A stretch of DNA of 39,034 nucleotides from Acidobacteriota bacterium (GCA_022821775.1 JAJECY010000186.1:1-39034), one strand, 5' to 3'. Positions 1 through 9,017 are shown, numbered from the stretch's first letter. The notes: generated from the letters alone by a model not told the origin. A program made the numbers and translations.

Positions 1-2
1 AC

Positions 3-824
3 CCCTCCATCGACGCGGTCCTCATCTGCTCCAGCACGCCCACCCATCCCGAGTTGATCCGCCAGGCGGCCTTTGCGGACAAGCACATCTTCTGCGAAAA
101 GCCGCTGGCCCTGGATCTGCAGGAGATCGACGATGCCCTGCAGGCCGTTCGAGACTACGAAGTGAAGCTGCAGGTGGGATTCAACCGGCGCTTCGACCCC
201 AGCTTTCACCAGGCGCGGGAGGCCGTGGCCGCCGGCAGGATCGGAACGCCCCACCTGGTCCGCGTCACCAGCCGGGATCCCGAACCTCCGCCCGCCGAGT
301 ACGTCAAGGCCTCCGGAGGCATCTTCCTGGACATGACCATCCACGACTTCGATATTGCCGGATACCTGGCCGGCGACGAGATCCAGGAGCTCTACGCCAC
401 CGGAAGCACCTTGATAGACCCGGCCATCGGCCAGGCCGGCGACCTGGACACGGCCATGGTGATGCTGCGCTTCGCCAAGGGCGCCCTGGGCGCCATCGAC
501 AACAGCCGCCGGGCCGTTTACGGCTACGACCAGCGGGTGGAGGTGTTCGGTTCGGAAGGGCAGGTGGTGGTGGGGAACCGCACCTCCCATCAAGCCGTTT
601 ACAGCAACAGCCAGGGAGTTCACGGGCCGCTCCCCCTCTATTTTTTCCTGGAACGCTACCAGGAGTCCTACCTTGCCGAGATGAAGGCGTTTGTCGGATC
701 GGTGATCGAGGACTCCCCGCCGCCGGTCACCGGCCGGGACGGGAGGCGGGCGGTGGAACTGGGGTTGGCGGCCTGGAGGTCCTATCGGGAAAACCGTCCG
801 GTAGAGGTCGGCAGCCCCGAATGA
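3..824 (+). CDS. Gfo/Idh/MocA oxidoreductase, inositol 2-dehydrogenase-like (5' end outside window)
   Basis: This is a cytoplasmic-type NAD(P)-dependent oxidoreductase for a polyol or cyclitol. The reading frame is open from base 3 (PSIDAVLICSSTPTHPEL...), so the ORF-track start at the internal TTG (54) is not the real start; the N-terminal Rossmann GxGxxG lies upstream of the window. Visible family features are the end of the NAD-binding fold, the conserved EKPLA that carries the cofactor/catalytic Lys, and GGIFLDMTIHDFDIAGYL. The D and H of that last motif match the Asp/His catalytic pair of inositol 2-dehydrogenases. There is no Tat signal in the visible part, unlike the paralogues further on. 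An HpcH/HpaI aldolase gene follows 66 bases downstream on the same strand, which fits a shared sugar or cyclitol catabolic role. Family is certain; inositol as substrate is only likely. Confidence 0.9.
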   Translation, partial: PSIDAVLICSSTPTHPELIRQAAFADKHIFCEKPLALDLQEIDDALQAVRDYEVKLQVGFNRRFDPSFHQAREAVAAGRIGTPHLVRVTSRDPEPPPAEYVKASGGIFLDMTIHDFDIAGYLAGDEIQELYATGSTLIDPAIGQAGDLDTAMVMLRFAKGALGAIDNSRRAVYGYDQRVEVFGSEGQVVVGNRTSHQAVYSNSQGVHGPLPLYFFLERYQESYLAEMKAFVGSVIEDSPPPVTGRDGRRAVELGLAAWRSYRENRPVEVGSPE

Positions 825-890
825 ATCCCGAGGCGGCCGGCCTCATGGACCAGGCCCGGCCGGTTCGCATCAATCAATGGGGGTACTCCT

Positions 891-1652
891 TTGCAGAAGA
901 ATACAACCAAAGCCAAGCTGAAAGCCGGTGAGACCGTCTTCGGAGCCTTCGTCCGCTATCCCGACGCGGGACTGATTGAATTCCTGGGATACCAGGGATG
1001 GGACTTCCTGGTCTTCGACGCAGAGCACGGCACGGTGGAGCCGCGCGATTGCGAGAACATGACCCGGGCGGCGGAGCTGCGCGGGGTGACGCCCATTGTT
1101 CGGGTCACCACCAATCAGCAGCCCATCATCCTGCGGTTTCTGGACACCGGCGCCCAGGGACTGCTGGTGCCCTGGGTGCAGACGGCGGCCGAGGCCGAGG
1201 CTGCCGTACGCTCGGTGAAATACCAGCCCCAGGGAATCCGCGGCCTGGCGGGGGTGCGGGCCGCCGATTACGGGCAGACCCAGACCCTGGGAGAGTACAC
1301 GGAACAGGCCAACGCCGAGACCCTGGTTGTGCTGCAGATCGAGACGGCCCGGGCGGTGGAACACCTGCCCGAAATCCTGAAAGTGGGCGGCATCGACGTG
1401 GTCTTCATCGGCCCTTCCGATCTCTCCCAGTCATTGGGCCTGCCGGGTCAGGCCCAACACCCCGAGGTCCAGGCGGCCATGCAGCGCATCGCCGACGCCG
1501 TGGCTCCTACCGATGTGGCCCTGGGACTCATGGTGCGCAACCTGGAGACCGCCCGGCAGTGGCGGCAAAAGGGCGCTCGCTTCATCGCCATCTCGCTGGA
1601 GTCGGTGCTGGGCCCGGCGGTCAAGGGCTACCTCCAGCAGGCCAAGGAGTGA
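891..1652 (+). CDS. HpcH/HpaI family class II aldolase
   Basis: A 253-residue aldolase of the 2-dehydro-3-deoxyglucarate / 4-hydroxy-2-oxoheptanedioate aldolase family, which cleaves a 2-keto-3-deoxy acid to pyruvate (or tartronate semialdehyde precursors) and an aldehyde using a divalent metal. Length matches the family. The catalytic His is in FDAEHG (His46), the substrate Arg in IVRV (Arg71), a metal Glu in LQIETA and a metal Asp region in VVFIGPSDLSQSLG. The start is TTG at 891; no in-frame ATG lies upstream, and MQKNTTKAKLKAGETVFGAF begins where family members begin. It lies 66 bases after the inositol-dehydrogenase-like gene. The true substrate cannot be told from the sequence. Confidence 0.9.
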   Translation: MQKNTTKAKLKAGETVFGAFVRYPDAGLIEFLGYQGWDFLVFDAEHGTVEPRDCENMTRAAELRGVTPIVRVTTNQQPIILRFLDTGAQGLLVPWVQTAAEAEAAVRSVKYQPQGIRGLAGVRAADYGQTQTLGEYTEQANAETLVVLQIETARAVEHLPEILKVGGIDVVFIGPSDLSQSLGLPGQAQHPEVQAAMQRIADAVAPTDVALGLMVRNLETARQWRQKGARFIAISLESVLGPAVKGYLQQAKE

Positions 1653-1724
1653 GGGCGGGCTAGGCTCGGTGTCCCGCATGGAGTATGATTCAGGAAACTC
1701 AACCGACAACACCAGGAGGGTGGC

Positions 1725-2822
1725 ATGACCAAGCCCACGACTTTCCGACTCTGCGCCCTGGCCGTTTGCGCCCTGGCCCTCGTGGCGGCCCAGCACAGGA
1801 CCCGGACCGAGACGGTTCTCTATGAAACCGCCACTCGGTTCGTGAACTCGCTCTCGGACGAGCAGCGGGCCAAGGTGGTCTACGACTTCAGCCACCAGAC
1901 CCGGACGGTGTGGCACTTCTTCCCGGACAGCGCTTTCGCCAGGGAGTACGGCTACGCCCGAAAAGGCGTGAACTACAAGGGCATGGCGCCCGAACAGCGC
2001 CGCCTGGCCGATGCTCTGCTGGCCGCCGGGCTGAGCCAGGCCGGTTTCGCCAAGGTGATGGCGGTCCAGACTTTGGAGGAGATCCTTCGGGTGCTGGAGA
2101 AGGACACCACCGGAAACCGGGACATCGACAAGTACTACTTCAGTGTTTTCGGCAAGCCGTCGCTGGAGGGAACCTGGGGCTTCCGGGTGGAGGGGCACCA
2201 CATCTCCCTGAATTTCACCTTCAAGGAGGGCCGCCTGGTGTCGGCCAGTCCCACCTTCCTGGGAGCCAATCCCCACCGGGTGCTGGCCGGGCGCTACCAG
2301 GGAATGAGGGCCCTGGCCAAGGAGGAAGACGTGGCGCGCGCCCTGCTCCGGTCCCTGGACGCCAGGCAGCTCGGCAAGGCGGTGGTGGCCGAGACGGCCT
2401 ACCCCGATGTTCTCACCAAGGCGGACTCGCGAGCGAAGCTGGAGGGCCAGCCGTCAGGATTGGCTGCCTCCGACATGACCGCCGCTCAGCGGGACCAATT
2501 GATGGCCCTGATCGGCGAATACGCCAACATCCTTCCGGCGGAGGTGGCCGAGAGGAGGATGCAAAAGGCCCGCAAGACTCCTGCCGACCAGCTCTTCTTC
2601 GCCTGGGCCGGTTCGGTCAAACCGGGAGCCGGGGACTACTACCGGGTGCAGGCCCCCTCCTTCCTGATCGAATACGACAATACCCAGAACAACAACAACC
2701 ACAGCCATTCCGTCTGGCGAGACTTCGACGGCGACTTCGGCCGGGACGTGCTGGCCTGGCACTACCGGCTCCACCACCCGCTGCAGATAGCCAGCGGCCA
2801 GCAACCGGGTCCGGAGCGGTGA
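1725..2822 (+). CDS. DUF3500 family secreted protein
   Basis: A 365-residue protein with an N-terminal hydrophobic export segment (FRLCALAVCALALVAAQ). The body matches DUF3500: WGFRVEGHHISLNFTFKEG followed by SPTFLGANPHRV, and a C-terminal YYRVQAPSFLIEYDNTQNNNNHSHSVWRDFDGDFG. The His/Asn-rich stretch (NNNNHSHS) is typical of the family. Function is unknown; it acts outside the cytoplasm. The start at ATG 1725 is set by a strong AGGAGGG at 1714-1720. A TATGAT box at 1684-1689 could be the -10 of its promoter, but the -35 is poor. Translation stops in the same frame as the short remnant that follows at 2853. Confidence 0.85.
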   Translation: MTKPTTFRLCALAVCALALVAAQHRTRTETVLYETATRFVNSLSDEQRAKVVYDFSHQTRTVWHFFPDSAFAREYGYARKGVNYKGMAPEQRRLADALLAAGLSQAGFAKVMAVQTLEEILRVLEKDTTGNRDIDKYYFSVFGKPSLEGTWGFRVEGHHISLNFTFKEGRLVSASPTFLGANPHRVLAGRYQGMRALAKEEDVARALLRSLDARQLGKAVVAETAYPDVLTKADSRAKLEGQPSGLAASDMTAAQRDQLMALIGEYANILPAEVAERRMQKARKTPADQLFFAWAGSVKPGAGDYYRVQAPSFLIEYDNTQNNNNHSHSVWRDFDGDFGRDVLAWHYRLHHPLQIASGQQPGPER

Positions 2823-2852
2823 CCGGGCTTCCTCCGTCCCCATCCCCAAACC

Positions 2853-2979
2853 TTCCGCGTCCTGGTGGTCACCGACGTGATCTCCCAGGACGTGCCTTCG
2901 GGGGGACGTGCAGTTCCCAGCCGGCCACGGTATCTCCGGGACCATCCGGATCTACGACCTGCGCCGTCGTGAGGTCTAG
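2853..2979 (+). pseudogene. frameshifted C-terminal remnant of an unidentified gene
   Basis: Between the DUF3500 stop and the next gene, frame 3 reads FRVLVVTDVISQDVPSGG. A one-base shift in the G-run at 2900-2905 then gives DVQFPAGHGISGTIRIYDLRRREV and a stop at 2977-2979. Both halves look like real protein (hydrophobic strand VLVVTDV; IRIYDLRRREV), so this may be the decayed last part of a gene whose 5' part has been lost. I do not recognise the family. It is only about 42 codons, so chance is not excluded. Confidence 0.35.
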
Positions 2980-3026
2980 TCTGAACAGGGATGCTGGCGG
3001 CACCATTTCCATTTGTTGAGGAGACG

Positions 3027-6000
3027 ATGAACTTCAAGAAGAGGATTCCCTGCTGGCTCACGATCCTGATTCTGGGTGGGCTGGGAATCTCGGTCAGTCC
3101 CCGGCAGGTCCTGACCCGGACGTCCGAAGTCTCGAGAGCTATGAACCCGGTCCTGTCCAACTACGAAGTCCTTCGCTTTGAACCCGGTGACATCGAACGG
3201 CAGGTACGTGCAGACGGAGAACTGAGATTTCGGTTCGACGGGACCGAATTCCATTTCAATCTTAAGCCTCACAACATGCGGGCGCCCGGCTACAGGGCGC
3301 TGGCAACGGGCCCGGGAGGGGTGAGGCGGACGCTACCTCCCCAGCCGGTGCACACCTTCAAGGGGAGGTTGGCGGGACGAGAAGACACGGAAGGTCGATT
3401 CAACCTCACGGATGATGGGGTGGAGGGAATCGTCTACGCTCCCGAGGGCTGGTACTACTTGGAGCCTTTACGGAACTACCTCCCCAACGCCCCTGCCGGA
3501 GAACTTGTTGTCTACCGGCAGTTGGACATCAAGCCCGGCAAGGACTTCGGGTGCGACGTGTCTCTGCCGCGGCGTTTACAGCAGGGGATAGCCCGAGTGG
3601 AGGCGCAGGCGGAAGCCGCCGCCTCCGCCAATCTCACCAACTACGTGGCGGACGTGGCGACAGAAGCCGATTACGAGTACGTACAGAAAATGGGAGGAGT
3701 GGTCGCCGCCAACCGCAACATTGAAGGAATCCTGAACCATGTAGACGGGGCTTTTCAGTACGAGCTGCTGGTTCAGCTGAGGATCAGTTTCCAGCATGCC
3801 TGGGACACGGAAGAGGACCCCTACACCGGTACGACCCTCGGCCGTTTGCTGACAGAACTTTATTCGTATTGGACAGGAAATTTCGCGGCGGCTAAAGACT
3901 CGGACATCCTCCATCTCTGGACTGGAAAATTCATCCTGGAGCTGGACGGAAAAGCCGGCGGTAGAGTCTGTGCCGGATCAGATGGTTACGCCACTATTTC
4001 TGTTTCCGAACATCAAAATCACAACATGCTCGCAAATTACTCCATACCCGCCCATGAGATTGGACACAATCTCGGAGCCAGCCATCCCGACGAGCAAAAC
4101 CCGCCAATCGACACCTGCTATGGAACCATCATGATCAGCACCACCGGTAAGGTGACATTCTGCGAATTCTCCAGAGACGAAATTGCGGAACATCTCGCCC
4201 TTCACAACAGTTGCCTGGACACTCGACCCATCACACTGCAGCCGCCGTCCGGTCTTACGGCCACAGCAGCTTCCGCGACCGGAATCAATCTCGCCTGGCA
4301 GGACAACAGCCCGAATGAAACGGGCTTCATTGTGCAACGAAGGCGGTTAGGTTCGGGCAAATGGGTCCGGATCGGAACGACCGCAGCCGGAACACACGCT
4401 CTTGCCAGCGACGGGTTGTTCCCCAATGCCACCTACATCTACCGCGTGCAGGCCTTCAACAATAGCGAAACTTCCGCCTACTCGAACGAAGCGGCAGCGA
4501 CAACACTGGCCGGAACCTCCACCGCTAACAACTGGACGATCAACACATTCGCAGGGAGAACAGATAACGATGGGGACAACGGCCCGGCAGTGCGAGCGCG
4601 ACTGGCTATGCCAGAAGGTGTAGCGGTGGACAACTCCGGCAACGTCTACGTTTCCGAACACTGGAACAACCGGATCCGGCGGGTGGATAGGGGAGGCACC
4701 ATCACCACGTTTGCAGGGACTGGAAAACGGGGCTACAGCGGGGACGGTGGCCCGGCCGTGGCCGCCCAATTCGATGGACCTATCGACTTGGCGCTGGACG
4801 ACTCCGGGAATCTTTACATCACCGACAGTGGGAACAACCGGATCCGGCGGGTAGACACCTCGGGGATCATCACCACCGTCGCGGGAAGCGGAGAGAGGGG
4901 ATACTGCGGAGACGGCGGCCCGGCCGTGGCCGCGCAACTCGACCGCCCCTTTGGCGTAGCGGTGGACGGGTCGGGGACCATATATATCTCCGACACCTCG
5001 AACCAACGGGTCCGGCGGGTGAATAATCTTGGGACCATCACGACCATCGCTGGGAACGGCGGGAGAGGCTACGGCGGGAACGACGGTGAACCAGCGGTTC
5101 GGGCTTCGGTGAGTTGGCCGCGCGGCCTGGCGGTGGACGGCGCAGGCAACGTCTATATAGCCGCTTCGGGCGATAGCAGGATCTTACGGGTGGACAGCTC
5201 GGGGATCATCACCACCGTGGCGGGAACCGGCGAGGAGGCCTACAGCGGGGACGGCGGCCCTGCGGTCGATGCCGGGTTGTACAACCCCCAGGACGTGGCC
5301 GTCGACGGCGCTGGCAACCTCTACATTCCCGATGGGTCGAACCACCGTGTGCGGCGAGTGGATGCCTCGGGGACCATCACCACCATCGCCGGGGACGGAG
5401 AGGGCGGTTACAGCGGGGACGGAGGGCCGGCGGTCAGGGCTCGGCTGGATCTTCCCATTGACTTGACGGTGGACGGATCGGGGAACCTGTTTATCGTCGA
5501 TGCACGGAACCAGCGAATCCGGCGGGTGAACACTTCGGGGATCATCACCACCGTTGCCGGCATCGGGGAGAGCGGCTTCAGCGGAGACGGGGGACCGGCC
5601 GTCAGTGCATGGCTTTACTATCCCCTGGGTATGGCATTCGACAAGTTGGGCAACCTCTACATCGCCGACAGCGAGAACCACCGAATCCGGCGAGTGGACA
5701 CTGCGGGGACCATTACCACCGTCGCGGGAACCGGGGAGGCCGGCTACAGCGGAGACGGAGGGCCGGCGGTCGCCGCGCGACTGGCCAGGCCCGTAGGCGT
5801 GGCCGTAGACGGTGAAGGAAACCTCTACATCGGTGATAACTGGAATGACCACATCCGGAGGGTGGATGCGTCTGGAACTATCACCACCGTCGTGGCGAGA
5901 CTAAACGATCCCCGACGGTTGGAGGTAGACGGCTCGGGGAACCTCTACATTGCACAGTCTGGCAACAACAAAATCCTTCGGTTGGATAGGTCTGGGACCA

Positions 6001-8342
6001 TCACCACCGTTGCCGGAACCGGCGAGCCCGGCTTCAGCGGGGATGGAGGTCCGGCAGTAGAGGCAAGGCTGGATAGGCCCGGAGACGTGGCGGTAGACGG
6101 GTCGGGAAATCTCTACATCGCGGATACTTTCAATTCCAGGATTCGCCAGGTGGACACCGCGGGGACCATCACCACCATCGCGGGAATCGGGCGTGGCATC
6201 GACAACGGAGGTGCCGGCCCGGCAACCGAGGCCGTGCTGAATTCTCCCGGAGGCGTAGCGGTGGACGATTCGGGAAACGTCTACATCGCCGACACCATCC
6301 TCGACCGGATCAAACGGGTGGACACCTCAGGCATCATTACCACTATCGCAGGGACCGGGAGGGATGGCTACAGTGGAGACGGAGGACCGGGAGTTGAGGC
6401 GGATCTGTTTCATCCTCAGGGCATAGCAGTAGATATCTCAGGGAATGTCTACTTTTCCGATAGCGGGAATCACCGCGTACGAGTTCTGACGCCGGAAACG
6501 GCGCCACCGGGGGGCATTGACGGACCCGGGGAGGGAGAGGAAGAAGAGGAGACGGACCCGGATCCTTCGGACTTCACCGGGGCAGATCTGGAGGGCAGAC
6601 GGCTTACGCTTGAGGAAACCGGCGGTGAGGACATGGCTCAGAGTCTCCGGGTACGGTTTCTTGAAGGCAACCGATTCGAGGCGGAAGACGGAAAAACAGC
6701 AACCCGAATGGGACGCTATGCCTATCAACAGACAGGCTCCGGTGCGGGGAGGCTGAGTCTGTACTACGATGACGGGGTTTCCTGCGAGATCAACCTCAGC
6801 TTCGGCGCGAGTGGCGCGGGCGCCTTCAGCTATGGGTGCAGCGACGGGATCCGTGAGGAGGGGCGTTTCCGCCTGACGACGGGGTCCCTGTTCGTTCCCG
6901 TGATCCTGAGCTCGGCCGGACGCAACAATTCCTTATTCACCTCGGAACTGGCGTTGACCAACCGGGGGGGTGAGTCCGCCAGGCTCAAGTACACCTATAC
7001 AGCCCACTCTGGAGGGGGTAGCGGGACGGCCTCCGGGGTAGTTGAAGCAGGCAGGCAGAAGATCGATCCCGATGCCCTGGGATATCTGAGAAGGCTCGGC
7101 ATCCCCATTCCTCACTCGGGAAATCGGATCGGGACGCTTCGGGTAGAGGTGCCGATCACAGCCGATGTAGGAGCAACAGTGCGGACCACGACAGCGGTGC
7201 CCGAGGGGAGAGTTGGATTGGCCTATCCGGGGATTCCCGAGGAGGAAGGTTTTGAGGAAGCAGTATTTCTGTGCGGACTGCGCCAGAACAGTCAGGATCG
7301 CTCCAACGTAGCGATTCAGAACGCGGGGAGTTCCACTGAAGGGGATATTACCTTGAGGGTGACGGTTTTCTCCGGAGACCCGGCGTCAGTGGTGAGGAGC
7401 GTGGCCTTGCCGGAAAGAACCCTGCCTCCGGGAGGATTCCATCAGTACAACCGCATCCTGGACATGGCCGGCTTTGTCAACGGCTACGTGAAGGTTGATC
7501 GGGTCGATGGGAAGGCGCCATTCTACGCTTACGGGGTTATCAACGACAATTTCAACTCAGACGGCTCGTTTGTCTTTCCGGTCCGCGAGACCTTGCTGGC
7601 GGGAGCCGCGGGACAAACCCTGCCGGTGGTTATAGAGCGGGCACCCTTCGCCAGCGAACTGACGGTGACCAACTTCTCCGACGAACCCAAGGCCGTGACT
7701 TTCAGCGTGGTGGCCGATGCCATCGAGGCGGCAGATGACACGGCCACCTTTTCCCTGCCGGTTTCCCCCGGTCAGCAGTACATCATTCCCAATGCGATAG
7801 ACGCGGCGCGCCAACAGTTCGGAATCGATCTGCCGCGCGGTCTGGCCGTGCCCTTGTTTGCCAAGGCGGTCGGAGGAGACATGAGCGGGATCGTAATCGG
7901 GGCCAGGACGGGGTCACAGGTCGATCCGGGTGACAAAGGCAAGGGGCAATATAGTGTCTTTTATACCGCAGTCCCCGATGGTGTAGCCTTCCCCAGAACA
8001 GCCTGGGTATACGGGCTGCAGCAGAATGCCGAAAACCGTAGCAACCTGGCCCTGGTCAATACCGGAGAATTCGATGACAGCCCCGGCATTTTCAACCTGG
8101 AAATCTACAACGGGGAGACGGGACAATTGCACAGAACGATCACCGGGTTCAGGGTCGAGGCCAAACGTTGGCGTCAGATCGACAGCATATTGCTCAACTA
8201 TGCTCCGGACGCCACACAGGGATATGTGCGGATCCACAAAACCTCCGGGAATAACCCCTTCCTGGCCTACGGAGTAATCAACGACGGCGGGGCTCGTTTG
8301 GAACGAAGTGACGACGGAGCCTACGTGCCGGCGAGGGAGTAG
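3027..8342 (+). CDS. giant secreted metzincin-FnIII-NHL-propeller protein
   Basis: A 1771-residue exported protein. Start chosen at ATG 3027 (MNFKKRIPCWLTILILGGLGISVS, a good Sec signal) with GAGGAG at 3018-3023; the track start at 2991 adds 12 unlikely residues. Order of parts: signal peptide 1-25; pro-region; zinc metallopeptidase domain with HEIGHNLGASH at 343-353 and a downstream CYGTIMIS Met-turn, i.e. a reprolysin-like (M12B-type) metzincin; fibronectin type III domain about 404-495; twelve NHL beta-propeller repeats about 500-1155; acidic linker GEGEEEEETDPDPSD; a small beta-rich domain; then a C-terminal region starting VPVILSSAGRNNSLFTSELALTNRG that contains two copies of one module. 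The likely role is a cell-surface or released protease or adhesin. Base composition looks somewhat less GC-rich than its neighbours (visual impression). Confidence 0.88.
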   Translation: MNFKKRIPCWLTILILGGLGISVSPRQVLTRTSEVSRAMNPVLSNYEVLRFEPGDIERQVRADGELRFRFDGTEFHFNLKPHNMRAPGYRALATGPGGVRRTLPPQPVHTFKGRLAGREDTEGRFNLTDDGVEGIVYAPEGWYYLEPLRNYLPNAPAGELVVYRQLDIKPGKDFGCDVSLPRRLQQGIARVEAQAEAAASANLTNYVADVATEADYEYVQKMGGVVAANRNIEGILNHVDGAFQYELLVQLRISFQHAWDTEEDPYTGTTLGRLLTELYSYWTGNFAAAKDSDILHLWTGKFILELDGKAGGRVCAGSDGYATISVSEHQNHNMLANYSIPAHEIGHNLGASHPDEQNPPIDTCYGTIMISTTGKVTFCEFSRDEIAEHLALHNSCLDTRPITLQPPSGLTATAASATGINLAWQDNSPNETGFIVQRRRLGSGKWVRIGTTAAGTHALASDGLFPNATYIYRVQAFNNSETSAYSNEAAATTLAGTSTANNWTINTFAGRTDNDGDNGPAVRARLAMPEGVAVDNSGNVYVSEHWNNRIRRVDRGGTITTFAGTGKRGYSGDGGPAVAAQFDGPIDLALDDSGNLYITDSGNNRIRRVDTSGIITTVAGSGERGYCGDGGPAVAAQLDRPFGVAVDGSGTIYISDTSNQRVRRVNNLGTITTIAGNGGRGYGGNDGEPAVRASVSWPRGLAVDGAGNVYIAASGDSRILRVDSSGIITTVAGTGEEAYSGDGGPAVDAGLYNPQDVAVDGAGNLYIPDGSNHRVRRVDASGTITTIAGDGEGGYSGDGGPAVRARLDLPIDLTVDGSGNLFIVDARNQRIRRVNTSGIITTVAGIGESGFSGDGGPAVSAWLYYPLGMAFDKLGNLYIADSENHRIRRVDTAGTITTVAGTGEAGYSGDGGPAVAARLARPVGVAVDGEGNLYIGDNWNDHIRRVDASGTITTVVARLNDPRRLEVDGSGNLYIAQSGNNKILRLDRSGTITTVAGTGEPGFSGDGGPAVEARLDRPGDVAVDGSGNLYIADTFNSRIRQVDTAGTITTIAGIGRGIDNGGAGPATEAVLNSPGGVAVDDSGNVYIADTILDRIKRVDTSGIITTIAGTGRDGYSGDGGPGVEADLFHPQGIAVDISGNVYFSDSGNHRVRVLTPETAPPGGIDGPGEGEEEEETDPDPSDFTGADLEGRRLTLEETGGEDMAQSLRVRFLEGNRFEAEDGKTATRMGRYAYQQTGSGAGRLSLYYDDGVSCEINLSFGASGAGAFSYGCSDGIREEGRFRLTTGSLFVPVILSSAGRNNSLFTSELALTNRGGESARLKYTYTAHSGGGSGTASGVVEAGRQKIDPDALGYLRRLGIPIPHSGNRIGTLRVEVPITADVGATVRTTTAVPEGRVGLAYPGIPEEEGFEEAVFLCGLRQNSQDRSNVAIQNAGSSTEGDITLRVTVFSGDPASVVRSVALPERTLPPGGFHQYNRILDMAGFVNGYVKVDRVDGKAPFYAYGVINDNFNSDGSFVFPVRETLLAGAAGQTLPVVIERAPFASELTVTNFSDEPKAVTFSVVADAIEAADDTATFSLPVSPGQQYIIPNAIDAARQQFGIDLPRGLAVPLFAKAVGGDMSGIVIGARTGSQVDPGDKGKGQYSVFYTAVPDGVAFPRTAWVYGLQQNAENRSNLALVNTGEFDDSPGIFNLEIYNGETGQLHRTITGFRVEAKRWRQIDSILLNYAPDATQGYVRIHKTSGNNPFLAYGVINDGGARLERSDDGAYVPARE
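4528..6490 (+). repeat. twelve tandem ~168-bp repeats encoding NHL propeller blades
   Basis: In-frame tandem repeats inside the giant protein, unit about 56 codons, consensus TITTVAGTGExGYSGDGGPAVxARLxxPxGVAVDGSGNLYIADxxNxRIRRVDxSG. Twelve units can be counted, which would suit two six-bladed propellers. Unit 9 is 40 codons: it runs TITTVVARLNDPRRLEVDG, lacking the GTGExGYSGDGGPA loop. Units 1, 4 and 11 are the most diverged. Confidence 0.9.
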
Positions 8343-8429
8343 AGCAAGGCTACTTGAAATCCCGGTTGAATGAAGTCTTCAGCGGCGTCGTGCGCGCTCA
8401 AAGAATAGCGGGAAACAGAGGCGTGGCCG

Positions 8430-8697
8430 ATGTCCGGCGATTTCCATGTGCTGCCCACCCCGAAGCTCAAGCGAGCCGCCAAAGACTGTCCTCTGCTGGA
8501 ATCTAACAGCGAAGCCTGGATTGCCTGTTGCTCCCACCGCTTTTTGCCGCTCGCCAAGAGGATCGCCGGCGACGACAGTCCGGTAGAGGATGTCCGTCAG
8601 AGCAGTTGGATCAAGATTCTCCAATCCATCAATCACGCCTGCTTTGACGGTCCCAAGGCTTGTCCTTGGGTCCATGCGATCGTCACCAACACGGCCG
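8430..8697 (+). pseudogene. ECF-type RNA polymerase sigma factor, region-2 remnant
   Basis: The first ~90 codons of ORF 8430-8879 match the N-terminal part of a sigma-70-type (ECF) sigma factor: FLPLAKRIAGDDSPVEDVRQSSWIKILQSI followed by ACPWVHAIVTNTA, the region 2.1-2.4 pattern that binds core enzyme and the -10 element. After the TNTA the expected arginine-rich continuation, linker and region 4 are missing; the frame runs into unrelated sequence that ends at 8879. Without region 4 it should not act as a normal sigma factor. The next base block (8706 on, different frame) looks like the tail of another gene, so a deletion probably joined the two. Confidence 0.6.
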
Positions 8698-8705
8698 GGG
8701 ATGGC

Positions 8706-8992
8706 CCCTTTTTAGTGGTTTGTTCGTGGGAGTGCCCGCAGGCATTGCGTTTCTGGTGGCGCCGAAGAAGAAAAATATCTACAACGTGCCACGCAAACTC
8801 CGGGATGATCCTGCGCCCGAGCCCCCGCCAACAACAACCAGGCAAAGCAAAACCACTTCAGGGAGCGGCTTGCTTTTGATCGAGGATGAGGCATTTGGGC
8901 CAGAGTTGCGCAGGTCGAATTCCGGGCGACCTCTGCTTCGGGAAGTGCTCCTGCTTGATTTGTCGAGCCGGTCGGTACGTGCGCCCAATTGA
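8706..8992 (+). pseudogene. tail of a small membrane-anchored protein, 5' end lost
   Basis: In the frame of ORF 8660-8992, from about 8706, the sequence reads GLFVGVPAGIAFLVAPKKKNIYNVPRKLRDDPAPEPPPTTTRQSK. It is a glycine-rich hydrophobic segment followed by a basic patch and a proline-rich tail, then SGSGLLLIEDEAFGPELRR. The hydrophobic-then-APKKK pattern is reminiscent of YtxH-type membrane proteins, but this is only resemblance. The upstream part of the track ORF is antiparallel or out of frame to the sigma remnant and is not convincing. Read together with the sigma remnant it suggests a deletion fusing two neighbouring genes. Confidence 0.35.
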
Positions 8993-9017
8993 GACGAACG
9001 GCGCTCTCCGGTATACT
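8989..9017 (+). promoter_or_regulatory. sigma70-type promoter TTGAGA-17-TATACT
   Basis: TTGAGA at 8989-8994 and TATACT at 9012-9017 are separated by exactly 17 bases, 33 bases upstream of the ATG of the PPC-domain gene at 9051. Both hexamers match five of six consensus bases. It would drive the three-gene module 9051-14933. Confidence 0.6.

Noticed and set aside
4528-6490. CRISPR-like regular repeats
   Set aside because: The ~168-base period is in frame and encodes NHL propeller blades; there are no short conserved repeats with unique spacers.
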